A stretch of 33,038 nt of DNA. Origin: Oscillospiraceae bacterium. Lineage in GTDB: Bacteria > Bacillota > Clostridia > Oscillospirales > Ruminococcaceae. The DNA is taken from positions 1 through 33,038 of the forward strand of contig CACXEO010000072.1 of assembly GCA_902766785.1 (NCBI GenBank). Direction: 5' to 3'. Each line of letters opens with the position of its first letter. Positions within the stretch are counted from its first letter, which is position 1. Position numbers and translations under genes: made by a program. The notes under the pieces are model-generated. The model was not told where the DNA came from, searched no databases, and was given only the letters and a program-made list of their open reading frames with translations. Positions 8,026 through 15,794 of this stretch are shown here, one piece after another.

Positions 8026-10515
8026 CTATTCGCTATTCGCCTTTTTGCGGAGAAGGAAACCACCAGCTGCCATTAAAGCCATCAGCACAGCGAGTGCGGC
8101 AGGTAAAACCGCGTCGCCGGTCTTCGGCGGGGCAAGCGGGACATCTTCATCCGGAATCTCCTCTTCCAGCGGGTCGGTCGGCCCTACGAGCGGCGGTTCC
8201 GGGTCAACAATAATTTCTTCTTCGTAATAGACAACATTGATTACATTGTCGCCCTTGACGACCACATACGGGGTATCGCCATCCTGCAGACCGGAATTAT
8301 AGCCGGAAACAGGCTTCAAGAAATCGAGCTGAGTTGCGGCTGTCCCGTCTTCCAAGGTGATTTCCGCACCAATTTCAAATGGGGTTTCAAACACCGCACT
8401 TCCAAGGAAAGTATCAACATCATCAGGAGTTGTGACATTGTCCTTGTAGTAGTTAACCGTTACCAGGAAGGTTTCTTTAACGTACAGGACGTTGATGACA
8501 TTATCCTCACCCTTGGTGACAATAAACGGTACACTGCCAGTCTGGATACCGGAAACATAATTATCTGGTTTAAAGAAATCAAGCTGAGTTGCCGCCGTTC
8601 CGTCTACCAGAGTAATTTCAGAGTTGGCCCTGAATTCGTCTGCAAAAACGGAAGAACCAAGGAAAGTTGCGGCATCGTCGGGATTGGTCACACTATCTTT
8701 ATAGTAATTAACTGTTACCGGGAAAGTTTCTGCAACATAAAGAACGTTAATCACATTATCGTCAGAAGAAACCACTACATACGGAACAGCCCCCTGCTGT
8801 ACACCGGAAACATAGCCGTCCACCGGCCTGTAAGCATCAAGCTGTGCTGCGTTCAAAGCGATGGTATCATCTGCTTCAAACTCGCCCAAGTTTTGAGTAC
8901 CAAGATAAGCTGCCGTATCCGAAGGATCGGTTACAGAATCTTTATAATAGTTGACAATAACATCAAACTTTTCAGTCACATAAAGAACATTGATTACATT
9001 ATCATCAGAAGAAACCACTACATACGGAACAGTTCCCTGCTGTACGCCGGAAATATAGCCGTCCGCAGGCTTATAAGCGTCGAGCTGCGTCCCATTCAAT
9101 GTGATGGTATCGCCATTCTCATAGTTACCCAGGTTCTGAGTACCAAGGAAGTGTGCAGCATCGCCCGGATTAGTCACGCTGTCTTTGTAGTAGTTGACAA
9201 TAACTTCAAAGGTTTCAACCTCATAAAGAACATTGATGACGTTATCTGCGCCTTTTACAACGGTATACGGAACAGTTCCCTGCTGTACGCCGGAAATATA
9301 GCCGTCCGCAGGCTTATAAGCGTCGAGCTGCGTCCCATTTAATGTGATGGTATCGCCATTCTCATAGTTACCCAGGTTCTGAGTACCAAGGAAGTGTGCA
9401 GCATCGCCCGGATTGGTCACGCTGTCTTTGTAGTAATTGACGGTAACGCCAAAGGTTTCCACTTCATACAGAACATTAATAACGTTGCCAGCACCCTCTA
9501 CAACTACATATGGAACAGTCCCCTGCTGCACGCCGGAAATATAACCGTCCGCAGGTTTATAAGTGTCGAGCTGCGCCCCATTCAATGTGATGGTGTCATC
9601 CGCCTCAAACTCACCCAGGTTTTGGGTACCGAGGAAGTGTGCGGTATCACTCGGATTGGTCACGCTGTCTTTGTAATAATTAACAATGACCGGGTACGTG
9701 ACGGGCTGAGCTTTATTAGTAATGGAAGATGAATTAGATTCTATTGAACTCTTGTTATACGTCCCAGTTGCAAAAAATGACCAGTCTGATGGGTTTGTAA
9801 ATATAACCTTATCAGATGTTACAGTCATTCCGTTATACGAACCATTCAAACCACTAATCCAAGTAAAGTTGGCAAATTTTGCTCCACCCATGCCAGAAAT
9901 TGTTTTGGCCGTTTCAAAAACAGCTTGCCGTTCGGTCGGTGAAAGAGCGTCAACCGACCAAACTATATAATTTCTACCCTTTTTCGCAATTACAATTGAT
10001 TTGGCCGAAGAATCATTTTGAATATCCAATTCACTACACGGAGTAATTCTTTCCCAATTGTTTCCTACCGATGGAGGAATAAAAGTTACTAAAGGATCAA
10101 CGTGTCTTGAAACTACTTCGTTATAGTTTGCAACCGGACTCTCTACAACAGCAAACTTATAAATATTCCCATCATTGTCAAACAATGGCTCATTGGAAAT
10201 ATCAAAAGTAGTTTTCCACTTTCCATCGCTTTGCTCTGTTACAACCGCTGTTTTGATTGGAGTTGTCACAGACGTATCCAAACTCCCGGTATATTTATAC
10301 AAATAAACCGTGATAGATTGCGGCTTCACTTGAAGATTCCCTTCGTCAATCCAAATCTTTTCAAAAGGAATAATTATTTTCCCCTCATCGGTCGTTAAGC
10401 CCAGAGTACTTGACTCTTTTGCCAATGTGGTTGTTGGCAATAACGCAGCCAGCATTACAAGCGACACCAGCATAGCAAAAAGTTTTTTGGAAAATTTCCG
10501 ACATTTTTGCTTCAT
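8026..10515 (-). CDS. LPXTG-like sortase-anchored adhesin with six ~81-residue repeats
   Basis: An 829-residue surface protein. A Sec signal covers residues 1-32. Residues about 40-130 resemble a Cna-B domain (PFEKIWIDEGN...SITVYLYKY...FAVVES), and about 150-260 is a domain I do not recognise. Six tandem repeats of about 81 residues run from about 275 to 765; each starts with VNYYKDSVTNP-like sequence and ends DNVINVLY. The repeats resemble MucBP/Ig-like stalk modules, the last two being more divergent. The C-terminus is an acidic Pro-rich linker, the sorting motif PPKTGD (about 796-801), a hydrophobic helix and a basic tail. It is expected to be linked to peptidoglycan by a sortase, which is not encoded here. 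The ribosome site GGAGGGTG precedes ATG 10515. Confidence 0.85.
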   Translation of the reverse strand: MKQKCRKFSKKLFAMLVSLVMLAALLPTTTLAKESSTLGLTTDEGKIIIPFEKIWIDEGNLQVKPQSITVYLYKYTGSLDTSVTTPIKTAVVTEQSDGKWKTTFDISNEPLFDNDGNIYKFAVVESPVANYNEVVSRHVDPLVTFIPPSVGNNWERITPCSELDIQNDSSAKSIVIAKKGRNYIVWSVDALSPTERQAVFETAKTISGMGGAKFANFTWISGLNGSYNGMTVTSDKVIFTNPSDWSFFATGTYNKSSIESNSSSITNKAQPVTYPVIVNYYKDSVTNPSDTAHFLGTQNLGEFEADDTITLNGAQLDTYKPADGYISGVQQGTVPYVVVEGAGNVINVLYEVETFGVTVNYYKDSVTNPGDAAHFLGTQNLGNYENGDTITLNGTQLDAYKPADGYISGVQQGTVPYTVVKGADNVINVLYEVETFEVIVNYYKDSVTNPGDAAHFLGTQNLGNYENGDTITLNGTQLDAYKPADGYISGVQQGTVPYVVVSSDDNVINVLYVTEKFDVIVNYYKDSVTDPSDTAAYLGTQNLGEFEADDTIALNAAQLDAYRPVDGYVSGVQQGAVPYVVVSSDDNVINVLYVAETFPVTVNYYKDSVTNPDDAATFLGSSVFADEFRANSEITLVDGTAATQLDFFKPDNYVSGIQTGSVPFIVTKGEDNVINVLYVKETFLVTVNYYKDNVTTPDDVDTFLGSAVFETPFEIGAEITLEDGTAATQLDFLKPVSGYNSGLQDGDTPYVVVKGDNVINVVYYEEEIIVDPEPPLVGPTDPLEEEIPDEDVPLAPPKTGDAVLPAALAVLMALMAAGGFLLRKKANSE
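8221..9693 (-). repeat. Six tandem ~243-bp coding repeats in the adhesin gene
   Basis: DNA units of about 243 bp encode the adhesin stalk modules. Units 2 and 3 (about 9210-9450 and 8970-9210) are nearly identical over long stretches, including the TACGCCGGAAATATAGCCGT block, which indicates recent duplication. Units 5 and 6 have an extra VDGTAATQLDF-type insertion. Copy number is likely to vary between strains by recombination. Confidence 0.85.
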
Positions 10516-10543
10516 TTAAATCACCCTCCTCAATTAACTTTAT

Positions 10544-10581
10544 TTTAGTATACCAAGATGCAGTCACACACCGGTCACAAA
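10544..10581 (-). promoter_or_regulatory. Proximal adhesin promoter with phased TGTGAC repeats
   Basis: On the minus strand a TATACT -10 box (plus-strand 10547-10552) is preceded by two direct TGTGAC repeats (10563-10568 and 10574-10579), exactly 11 bp apart, ending 10 bp upstream of the -10. No consensus -35 is present; the repeats cover that position. This is the geometry of OmpR/PhoB-type class II activated promoters. A 38-bp copy with the same spacing lies upstream at 10660. The regulator is not identified. Confidence 0.6.
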
Positions 10582-10659
10582 TCTTTGCAGAGCAGAATTT
10601 TTTCACCGGATATTTAACCGCTTTAGCCCGCTTATCATTTTCAGCGAACAATTGGTACG

Positions 10660-10697
10660 TTTAGTATATCCACGGGCGGTCACATCTCAGTCACAAA
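10660..10697 (-). promoter_or_regulatory. Distal adhesin promoter, copy of the phased TGTGAC promoter
   Basis: It has the same length and layout as the copy at 10544: TTTGTGAC, then a second TGTGAC 11 bp later (GTCACA on plus at 10690 and 10679), a 10-bp gap, then TATACTAAA with the -10 at plus 10663-10668. Bases between the fixed blocks differ, so the conserved parts look selected. Transcription from here would read through the proximal site into the adhesin gene. Confidence 0.55.
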
Positions 10698-10710
10698 CTA
10701 TAACGCAAAT

Positions 10711-10741
10711 AAAAAAAGACGGCTAAAAGCCGTCTTTTTTT
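10711..10741 (-). terminator. Terminator of the trpB2 gene (symmetrical)
   Basis: AAAAAAGACGGCT and AGCCGTCTTTTTT form a strong short-loop hairpin with T runs on both strands. It sits six bases beyond the trpB2 stop and insulates it from the adhesin promoters. Confidence 0.9.
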
Positions 10742-10746
10742 ATAAA

Positions 10747-12117
10747 TTATCTCTCAGGAACCTGGGGCAGGCTGTCAAAACCTCTTTGCAGGTCTTCGTC
10801 AGTCGGTACATAATCGCTCATTTTTCCTTCCAGGAAAGCCGTATACGCGGTCATATCAAAGTAGCCGGTTCCGGTCAGGCCAAAGAGAATGGTTTTTTCC
10901 TCACCGGTCTCTTTACACCGAAGCGCCTCATCCATTGCGGCGCGGATTGCATGAGCCGATTCCGGCGCGGGGAGGATGGTTTCATGCTTCGCAAAGAAAG
11001 TCGCCGCCTCAAAGACCTTGGTCTGCTCTACCGAAACAGCATCCATATACCCGTCGTGGTAAAGCTTTGAAAGAATCGGGGACATCCCATGATAACGAAG
11101 GCCGCCCGCATGGTTGGCCGAAGGGATAAACCCGCTGCCCAGCGTATACATCTTTGCCAGAGGAGTGATTTTTCCGGTATCGCAGAAATCGTAAGCGTAC
11201 TTGCCGCGGGTGAAGGACGGGCAAGAAGCCGGCTCTACCGCGACAATCCGAGGATCGGCCTTTCCGGTGAGTTTATCCTGCATATAGGGGGCAATTAAAC
11301 CGCCAAGGTTTGAGCCGCCGCCGGCACAACCGATGACGACATCCGGGTATTCCCCCAGGATATCCATCGCCTTTTTGGCCTCTAAGCCGATAATCGACTG
11401 ATGAAGGAGAACCTGGTTGAGAACGGAACCAAGGACGTAACGACAGTTTTCGGTGGAAACAGCCTTTTCAACCGCCTCTGATATAGCACAGCCAAGACTC
11501 CCCCCCGTATGGGGGTCATTCGCCAGAATCTGGCGGCCAACATTGGTGGTATTACTCGGGCTGGCAATTACATTTGCATCAAAAGTCTGCATGACTGCCT
11601 TGCGGAACGGTTTTTGCTCATAAGAAACCTTAACCATGAAAACGGTCAGGCCAAGGCCAAAGTAAGAACAGGCCTCCGACAGGGCGGTCCCCCATTGGCC
11701 GGCTCCGGTCTCAGTGGTCAGGCAGGTCAGCCCCTGGTCTTTGGCGTAGTACGCCTGCGCAATCGCCGAATTGAGCTTATGGCTGCCGGAGGTGTTGTTC
11801 CCCTCAAACTTGTAATAAATTTTTGCCGGCGTGCCAAGTGCTTTTTCAAGGTTATAGGCGCGGCAGAGCGGGGATGGGCGATAAATCTTGTACATTTCCT
11901 GAATCTCTTCCGGAATGTCTACATAACGGGTCTCAGCGTCCATTTCCTGATGGGCGAGCTTTTTGCAGAAGACCGGGTAAAGGTCTTCTTCGGTGGCGGG
12001 CTGCATAGTGGCCGGGTTAATCATCGGGTCCGGCTGTTCCTTCATATCAGCCCGCAGGTTATACCATTGTTTGGGCATCTGCTCCTCGGTCAAATAAAGT
12101 CTGTGTGGGATTTTCAT
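10747..12117 (-). CDS. trpB2: Tryptophan synthase beta-like protein, TrpB2 type
   Basis: A 456-residue PLP enzyme of fold type II, expected to condense indole and serine to tryptophan in the cytoplasm. The N-terminal extension with PQWYNL-like sequence (KQWYNLRADM), the NNTSGSHKLNSA motif carrying the PLP lysine (K114), the catalytic Glu in TETGAGQWG (E136), the phosphate-binding CAGGGSNLGG loop and the length about 50 residues above ordinary TrpB all mark the TrpB2 group. No trpA or other trp gene is adjacent, as usual for TrpB2. It may salvage free indole. The ribosome site GGAAAGGTG precedes ATG. Expression is controlled by the Trp T-box upstream. Confidence 0.93.
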   Translation of the reverse strand: MKIPHRLYLTEEQMPKQWYNLRADMKEQPDPMINPATMQPATEEDLYPVFCKKLAHQEMDAETRYVDIPEEIQEMYKIYRPSPLCRAYNLEKALGTPAKIYYKFEGNNTSGSHKLNSAIAQAYYAKDQGLTCLTTETGAGQWGTALSEACSYFGLGLTVFMVKVSYEQKPFRKAVMQTFDANVIASPSNTTNVGRQILANDPHTGGSLGCAISEAVEKAVSTENCRYVLGSVLNQVLLHQSIIGLEAKKAMDILGEYPDVVIGCAGGGSNLGGLIAPYMQDKLTGKADPRIVAVEPASCPSFTRGKYAYDFCDTGKITPLAKMYTLGSGFIPSANHAGGLRYHGMSPILSKLYHDGYMDAVSVEQTKVFEAATFFAKHETILPAPESAHAIRAAMDEALRCKETGEEKTILFGLTGTGYFDMTAYTAFLEGKMSDYVPTDEDLQRGFDSLPQVPER

Positions 12118-12206
12118 TTTTGTTCACCTTTCCTCCCTCACTTTCTGAAGGAGTCCTTTCCATAAAGTTCGCCCGGAGGCGTTTGAATGTTTAGGGACAA
12201 AAGCAA

Positions 12207-12484
12207 CAAAAAAAGCTTTTGTCTCAGTTTTCACTGGGACAAAAGCTTCACACTTCTGCGGTACCACCCTAATTGACACAAACGTGCCCACTCACTCCAC
12301 ATACAACCATATGCGCTTCCTTGGTAACGGGTGAAGATCCCGTCAGGCACTACTAAGCAGACTGCTTTTCGTCCTGCCCTCATAAGTCCATTCAGCCAAA
12401 AGGTTACTGCCGCTTCACACCAGCCAGCGGCTCTCTGAAAGCACGTTTTAAGGCCTACTCTTCTCAATCAACGGTTTAATTTAT
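12207..12484 (-). ncRNA. T-box leader, tryptophan-specific, controlling trpB2
   Basis: On the minus strand a leader begins near 12484. It contains the T-box stem I opening GAGAAGAGTAGG (about 12465-12454), an AGAGA motif near 12435, a specifier-loop region GAATGGAC with TGG at 12390-12388 (tryptophan) followed by the usual purine, the T-box sequence AGGGTGGTACCGC (about 12270-12258) that pairs with the tRNA acceptor end, and a terminator stem AAGCTTTTGTCCCAGT / ACTGAGACAAAAGCTT with T run (12248-12207). Uncharged tRNA-Trp should favour antitermination and trpB2 expression. The class is well established; specifier assignment rests on reading the loop by eye. Confidence 0.93.
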
Positions 12485-12490
12485 ACTATT

Positions 12491-12519
12491 ATTATATTCA
12501 CTGCCTCTTAAAAAGTCAA
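12491..12519 (-). promoter_or_regulatory. Sigma-A promoter of the T-box/trpB2 transcript
   Basis: On the minus strand: -35 TTGACT (plus 12514-12519), a 17-bp spacer, and consensus -10 TATAAT (plus 12491-12496). It lies just upstream of the T-box stem I. Confidence 0.85.
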
Positions 12520-12547
12520 TACCCTTTTAATATTTTATGGAAGCAAT

Positions 12548-12578
12548 AAATAGGGCGCGGATAGACCCGCGCCCTATT
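12548..12578 (-). terminator. Terminator of the xylanase gene
   Basis: AAATAGGGCGCGG and CCGCGCCCTATTT form a 13-bp stem with a 5-base loop, followed by ATTGC on the minus strand. It lies 10 bases past the anchor-domain stop. The T tract is short, but the stem is very stable. Confidence 0.8.
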
Positions 12579-12587
12579 TGTGAAATA

Positions 12588-12896
12588 TTAAATGTGTTTC
12601 CGTTTCTTTAAGAAAAGGGCCGCGCCGCCCGTCAGAACAAATATAACGGAAGCTGCCGCCACCCCTGCTGCCATAAAACCGTCTCCGGTTTTAACCGGCT
12701 CTTTCGGCGTATCCGGTTTCGGCTCCTCCGGTTTTGCCTCTTCCGGCAGCAGTTCAAGTTTTCCTACCGCACGACCAATGTCATCAATTGCCTTATCCAA
12801 ATCGGCCTGTGTTGCCCCTTCGCCTTTGAGAACCGCCTTAGCCGCGGTTAATGCTGTTTTCAGCGCGGCGACACTTTCATCCGTATAGCCATCTTT
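12588..12896 (-). pseudogene. FIVAR-like and sortase-anchor tail of the xylanase, out of frame
   Basis: This is the 3' part of the xylanase gene, in a different frame from the catalytic part. It encodes a helical FIVAR-like segment (GYTDESVAALKTALTAAKAV, then ATQADLDKAIDDIG), a Pro/Glu/Lys-rich wall-spanning linker, the sorting motif PVKTGD, a hydrophobic helix and a KKRKH tail. No good start or ribosome site is present, so it is not an independent gene. Adding one A to the A4 tract at 12894-12897 would restore a continuous protein of about 650 residues. The first ATG inside the fragment (near 12800) is not a credible start. Confidence 0.8.
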
Positions 12897-14545
12897 TCTG
12901 TTTTTGCAACCAGTTCCTCGAGCTTTATTAGGGTCGCGTCAAACTTCACCTCTGCTCCCAATTTCGCAAGTGCTGTAAATGCGGGTTTGGCGCTCAAATC
13001 GGCATTGAACAATACCGGAGGAGAATAGTTTTTCCAGGAAAAATTATCCGACACTGCCCAAATGGTGACTGAGGAAATATTAGCGCCCGCTTTTTTCGCG
13101 TCAACGAGGTTCTGGAACAAATCCCGATAGGCGGCTGCCTGACTGACAAATTTTTCATCCGTTGTTCCGCTGCCCGACAATGTAATATCAAGCTCCGTCA
13201 CCTGAACATCGTAGCCCAGGTCCGAATAAATTTTCAGCGCGTTTACAAAATCGGCCATATTGGTACTGGAAGAAAGATGCCCCTGCATGCCAACCCCGTC
13301 AATTGTCCCTGCCGCTTTTGCGTTGCGAAGAAGGTTGATTATTTTCTGCTGTTTTGAAGCGTTGTAGGTATTGTAATCGTTATAATAAAGCTTCATATCA
13401 GCCGGCGCATACTTCCTGGCATATTCGAACGCCTTGGTTACATAATCGTAAGAGCCGAATACTTTGTACCAGTTGCTGTTTACTCCAATATCGACCGCTT
13501 CGTTTACTACATCCACCGCATAGACGACTCCCGGGTAATTTTTGCCGCACCACTGGAGAATCTGTTTGATGTAGTTTTCAAGGCGCTTTTCCATCAGTTC
13601 CCTGCTGACAAACGGTTTTGCTACATCGTAGTCTTCGTGGAAAAGCGCTGACGGTGTTTGGCTGTGCCAAACAAGGGTATGTAAGCGGTATTTAAGATTG
13701 TTCGCTTTACAGAAATCCAACGTTTTTGTAATGGTATCAAACTTTACAGCCGGGGATTCGTTGTATTTTGCCGGATCGGCAATACAGGCTGAAATATCGA
13801 TCAGGTTTTCCGGCTTGGCCTCATTTTCGTTTGTAAGGCTGTTGTACTGCTGTTTAATCAATCCGGAATGGTCTGTCGACTTTACAAGCGCATACGGCGT
13901 GCCCACGCCAATTTTAAAATAGTCGCTGTACAAATCTTTCAAGGATGGCAGGTTGGAGTAATCCACATATTTAAGCTGGGATTCTGAACCGACCACTGAA
14001 ACGTCATCGACGTAAAAATCGTTGGTAGTTGCAGAGGTTTCAAAATACAGATATGCTTCATCCAAATAAGCCGGGATGTCAAAAGACCCGGTTATCTCGT
14101 ACCATGTGCCTTTTCCGGAAGGAGAGGATACAATGGTTGCATACTGAGAAGCTCCGCCGGCTACCTGTTGAATGTTCGCTTTAATGGAAGCGTTCGTGCC
14201 GCCGTCCATATAAACCTTCGCCGTAACGGTAACACGGGTATCAATAAAATTTGAAATGTCAAACTTAACGCCGGCGTACGGGTCTGTTGTTCCAACAGAA
14301 CGGTTGCTCACCTTTATTGCGTAAGAGCTTGTATTAACCCCCGTATTATCTGGGTTGGCCGCAACGGCAACCGTTTCGCCGAATTCGCGTGGGCCTGCAC
14401 CGTGCAGCTGCTGATCCTCAAAATCCAGTGGGCCTATTGACGGATACGCTGCCGCAAGGGTTGTCGGAATTAGGGCCAGCATCAGTGTCAACGCCGCAAA
14501 AAACCCAGTCATTCTTTTGCCAGAAAAACGCCTTTCTTTTTTCAT
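12860..14545 (-). CDS. GH10 endo-beta-1,4-xylanase with N-terminal CBM, frameshifted at its end
   Basis: 561 residues as read. A Sec signal covers 1-32, and a carbohydrate-binding domain of the CBM4/9/22 sort occupies about 35-188 (DFEDQQLHG...FYVDDVSV). The GH10 barrel at about 200-535 has the acid/base Glu in VVNEAVD (E349) and the nucleophile Glu in VTELDIT (E451), plus the HTLVWHSQ strand. After residue 550 the frame leaves a FIVAR-like tail and runs to a spurious stop; the proper tail continues in another frame (12588-12896). If real, the product would be released rather than wall-anchored. The ribosome site GGAGACTG precedes ATG. It should cut xylan outside the cell. Confidence 0.9.
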   Translation of the reverse strand: MKKERRFSGKRMTGFFAALTLMLALIPTTLAAAYPSIGPLDFEDQQLHGAGPREFGETVAVAANPDNTGVNTSSYAIKVSNRSVGTTDPYAGVKFDISNFIDTRVTVTAKVYMDGGTNASIKANIQQVAGGASQYATIVSSPSGKGTWYEITGSFDIPAYLDEAYLYFETSATTNDFYVDDVSVVGSESQLKYVDYSNLPSLKDLYSDYFKIGVGTPYALVKSTDHSGLIKQQYNSLTNENEAKPENLIDISACIADPAKYNESPAVKFDTITKTLDFCKANNLKYRLHTLVWHSQTPSALFHEDYDVAKPFVSRELMEKRLENYIKQILQWCGKNYPGVVYAVDVVNEAVDIGVNSNWYKVFGSYDYVTKAFEYARKYAPADMKLYYNDYNTYNASKQQKIINLLRNAKAAGTIDGVGMQGHLSSSTNMADFVNALKIYSDLGYDVQVTELDITLSGSGTTDEKFVSQAAAYRDLFQNLVDAKKAGANISSVTIWAVSDNFSWKNYSPPVLFNADLSAKPAFTALAKLGAEVKFDATLIKLEELVAKTEKMAIRMKVSPR

Positions 14546-15023
14546 CGCTCAGTCTCCTTTTTTCATCAGATTTAATTCAACCATACGTCTTGCAACTCTT
14601 CCCTGCGGCCGTTCTGTAATTACCGAATAGGCCGCTTTAAAAACTGTACATCGGAATCTCCCCCTATGGAAAATAATTTTTCCGTTTCGCTGAGCTCTTA
14701 CAACATACCCTATAACAGCTCGTCAAGTTTATTGTATTAAAATCGGGTGTATTAATTTGTCACAATTACGTTGTCCAAATAATTTGAAAGAATCTTGCAA
14801 TCCATCAGGATAAATCCGAAAAAAGACAATTGCAAGGCCAGACCAGTGATTACAAAGCGGGCGAAAACAAATAAATTACAGGGGTTGAAAACAGTCCACA
14901 TCCCCCTGGCCGTCATTGCGGTTGTACTAATTTCACAACCTTAGTCTTGCCTAAACCCAAGGGTTGCAAAAAGTAACGCATCACGTTGTGTAAACATATT
15001 GTATTAGAACAGGTATAAGTTTA
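14546..15023. other. 478-base divergent intergenic region, xylanase leader
   Basis: No gene of ordinary size lies here. On the minus strand the xylanase leader holds a strong ribosome site (AGGGGGAG) in front of a four-codon reading frame MYSF (14651-14637), then a GCGGCC / GGCCGC inverted pair (about 14634-14607). Farther out is a perfect 6-bp inverted repeat GGTTGT / ACAACC with a 9-base gap (14920-14940), a possible operator. TATTGTATTA occurs on the plus strand near 14730 and again near 14999. I found no convincing consensus promoter for either neighbour, so regulated promoters are likely. Confidence 0.4.
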
Positions 15024-15047
15024 ATGTCTACGCGGAGGAGAGCCAAT

Positions 15048-15734
15048 TTGACGAACAAGCTCAAAATAAAGCAGTTTGAGTTCAAAGAAGAACTGACATA
15101 CAGAAACACCGCCGTACTCAACTATACAATCCGCTTTCCGGAGTTTCAAAGCGGCGTGGCAAAGTTTCAAAAGGCGGTCTTGACAATGAACCGGTTTTAC
15201 CGGCAGGAAGCGCTTCACATGGTAAAACACAGCCGGAAAAATCTATACTGCGATGCAGTTGCGCAGTACCATGATTCAGTAGAACACGGTTACCCGGTTA
15301 TGACATATGAAGTTTATGTGGACAATACTGTTACTTATAATGAAAACTGTGCGGTGAGCCTGTACACAGACCAATACATTTTTACCGGGGGTGCGCACGG
15401 AAACACAACCCGGGATTCAAACACCTGGGATTTATTAAGCGGAAAGAAGATGCCTCTCAGCCGGTTTATTGCTTCGCCGCTTTATCCCAAAGAATATGTT
15501 GTCAGGCAGGTGATCAAACAAATTCAGGAGCAAATTCAAAACGGCGGCAACTACTACTTTGACGACTACGAAAAAAACGCCGTGTCTGAGTTTGACGAGG
15601 ATCAGTTCTACCTGCGGCCAGATGGACTCGTCGTTTACTATCAACAGTATGCGATTGCACCTTACTCCAGCGGAATTCGGGAATTCCTGCTCCCATTTTC
15701 CAGCGCGGTTTTGCAACCTCGGTGCAGGCGGTGA
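15048..15734 (+). CDS. DUF3298/DUF4163-type (RsiV-like) protein without signal peptide
   Basis: About 228 residues. The C-terminal half has the DUF3298 signature: SLYTDQYIFTGGAHGNTTRD, then WDLLSGKKMPLSRFI, and a late YYQQYAIAPYSSG segment. The N-terminal part (YRNTAVLNYTIRFPEF) fits DUF4163. Such domains occur in the extracellular part of RsiV anti-sigma factors and in PdaC-type deacetylases, usually exported. Here neither a signal peptide nor a TM helix is present. TTG at 15048 is chosen as start because GGAGGAG lies eight bases upstream; an in-frame ATG at 15024 has a poor site. Function unknown; perhaps binding of cell-wall or lysozyme-like ligands. Confidence 0.75.
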   Translation: MTNKLKIKQFEFKEELTYRNTAVLNYTIRFPEFQSGVAKFQKAVLTMNRFYRQEALHMVKHSRKNLYCDAVAQYHDSVEHGYPVMTYEVYVDNTVTYNENCAVSLYTDQYIFTGGAHGNTTRDSNTWDLLSGKKMPLSRFIASPLYPKEYVVRQVIKQIQEQIQNGGNYYFDDYEKNAVSEFDEDQFYLRPDGLVVYYQQYAIAPYSSGIREFLLPFSSAVLQPRCRR

Positions 15735-15736
15735 AA

Positions 15737-15780
15737 AAGCTCAAAAATCCCCGGCAAAATTGCCGGGGATTTTTGAGCTT
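15737..15780 (+). terminator. Strong symmetrical terminator between convergent genes
   Basis: A perfect stem of about 20 bp built on CAAAAATCCCCGGC / GCCGGGGATTTTTG, with T-rich flanks on both strands. It serves both the DUF3298 gene (+) and the hydrolase gene (-). Confidence 0.9.
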
Positions 15781-15794
15781 TGATGCTATTTTAT

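Noticed and set aside
8221-9693. Regular repeats that might suggest a CRISPR array
   Set aside because: The period is about 243 bp, the repeats are fully coding in one frame and the units differ by synonymous and conservative changes. They are protein stalk repeats.
10385-10651. Minus-strand 88-residue frame overlapping the adhesin start and its promoters
   Set aside because: It covers both the proximal promoter and the adhesin ribosome site in another frame and shows no protein family features.
11509-12165. Plus-strand 218-residue open frame antisense to trpB2
   Set aside because: It lies opposite an unambiguous PLP enzyme gene, has no ribosome site and no recognisable composition; it is a shadow.
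14880-14960. Possible catabolite-repression (cre) site upstream of the xylanase
   Set aside because: No stretch matches the cre core with its central CG and symmetrical arms; only the unrelated GGTTGT/ACAACC dyad is clear.
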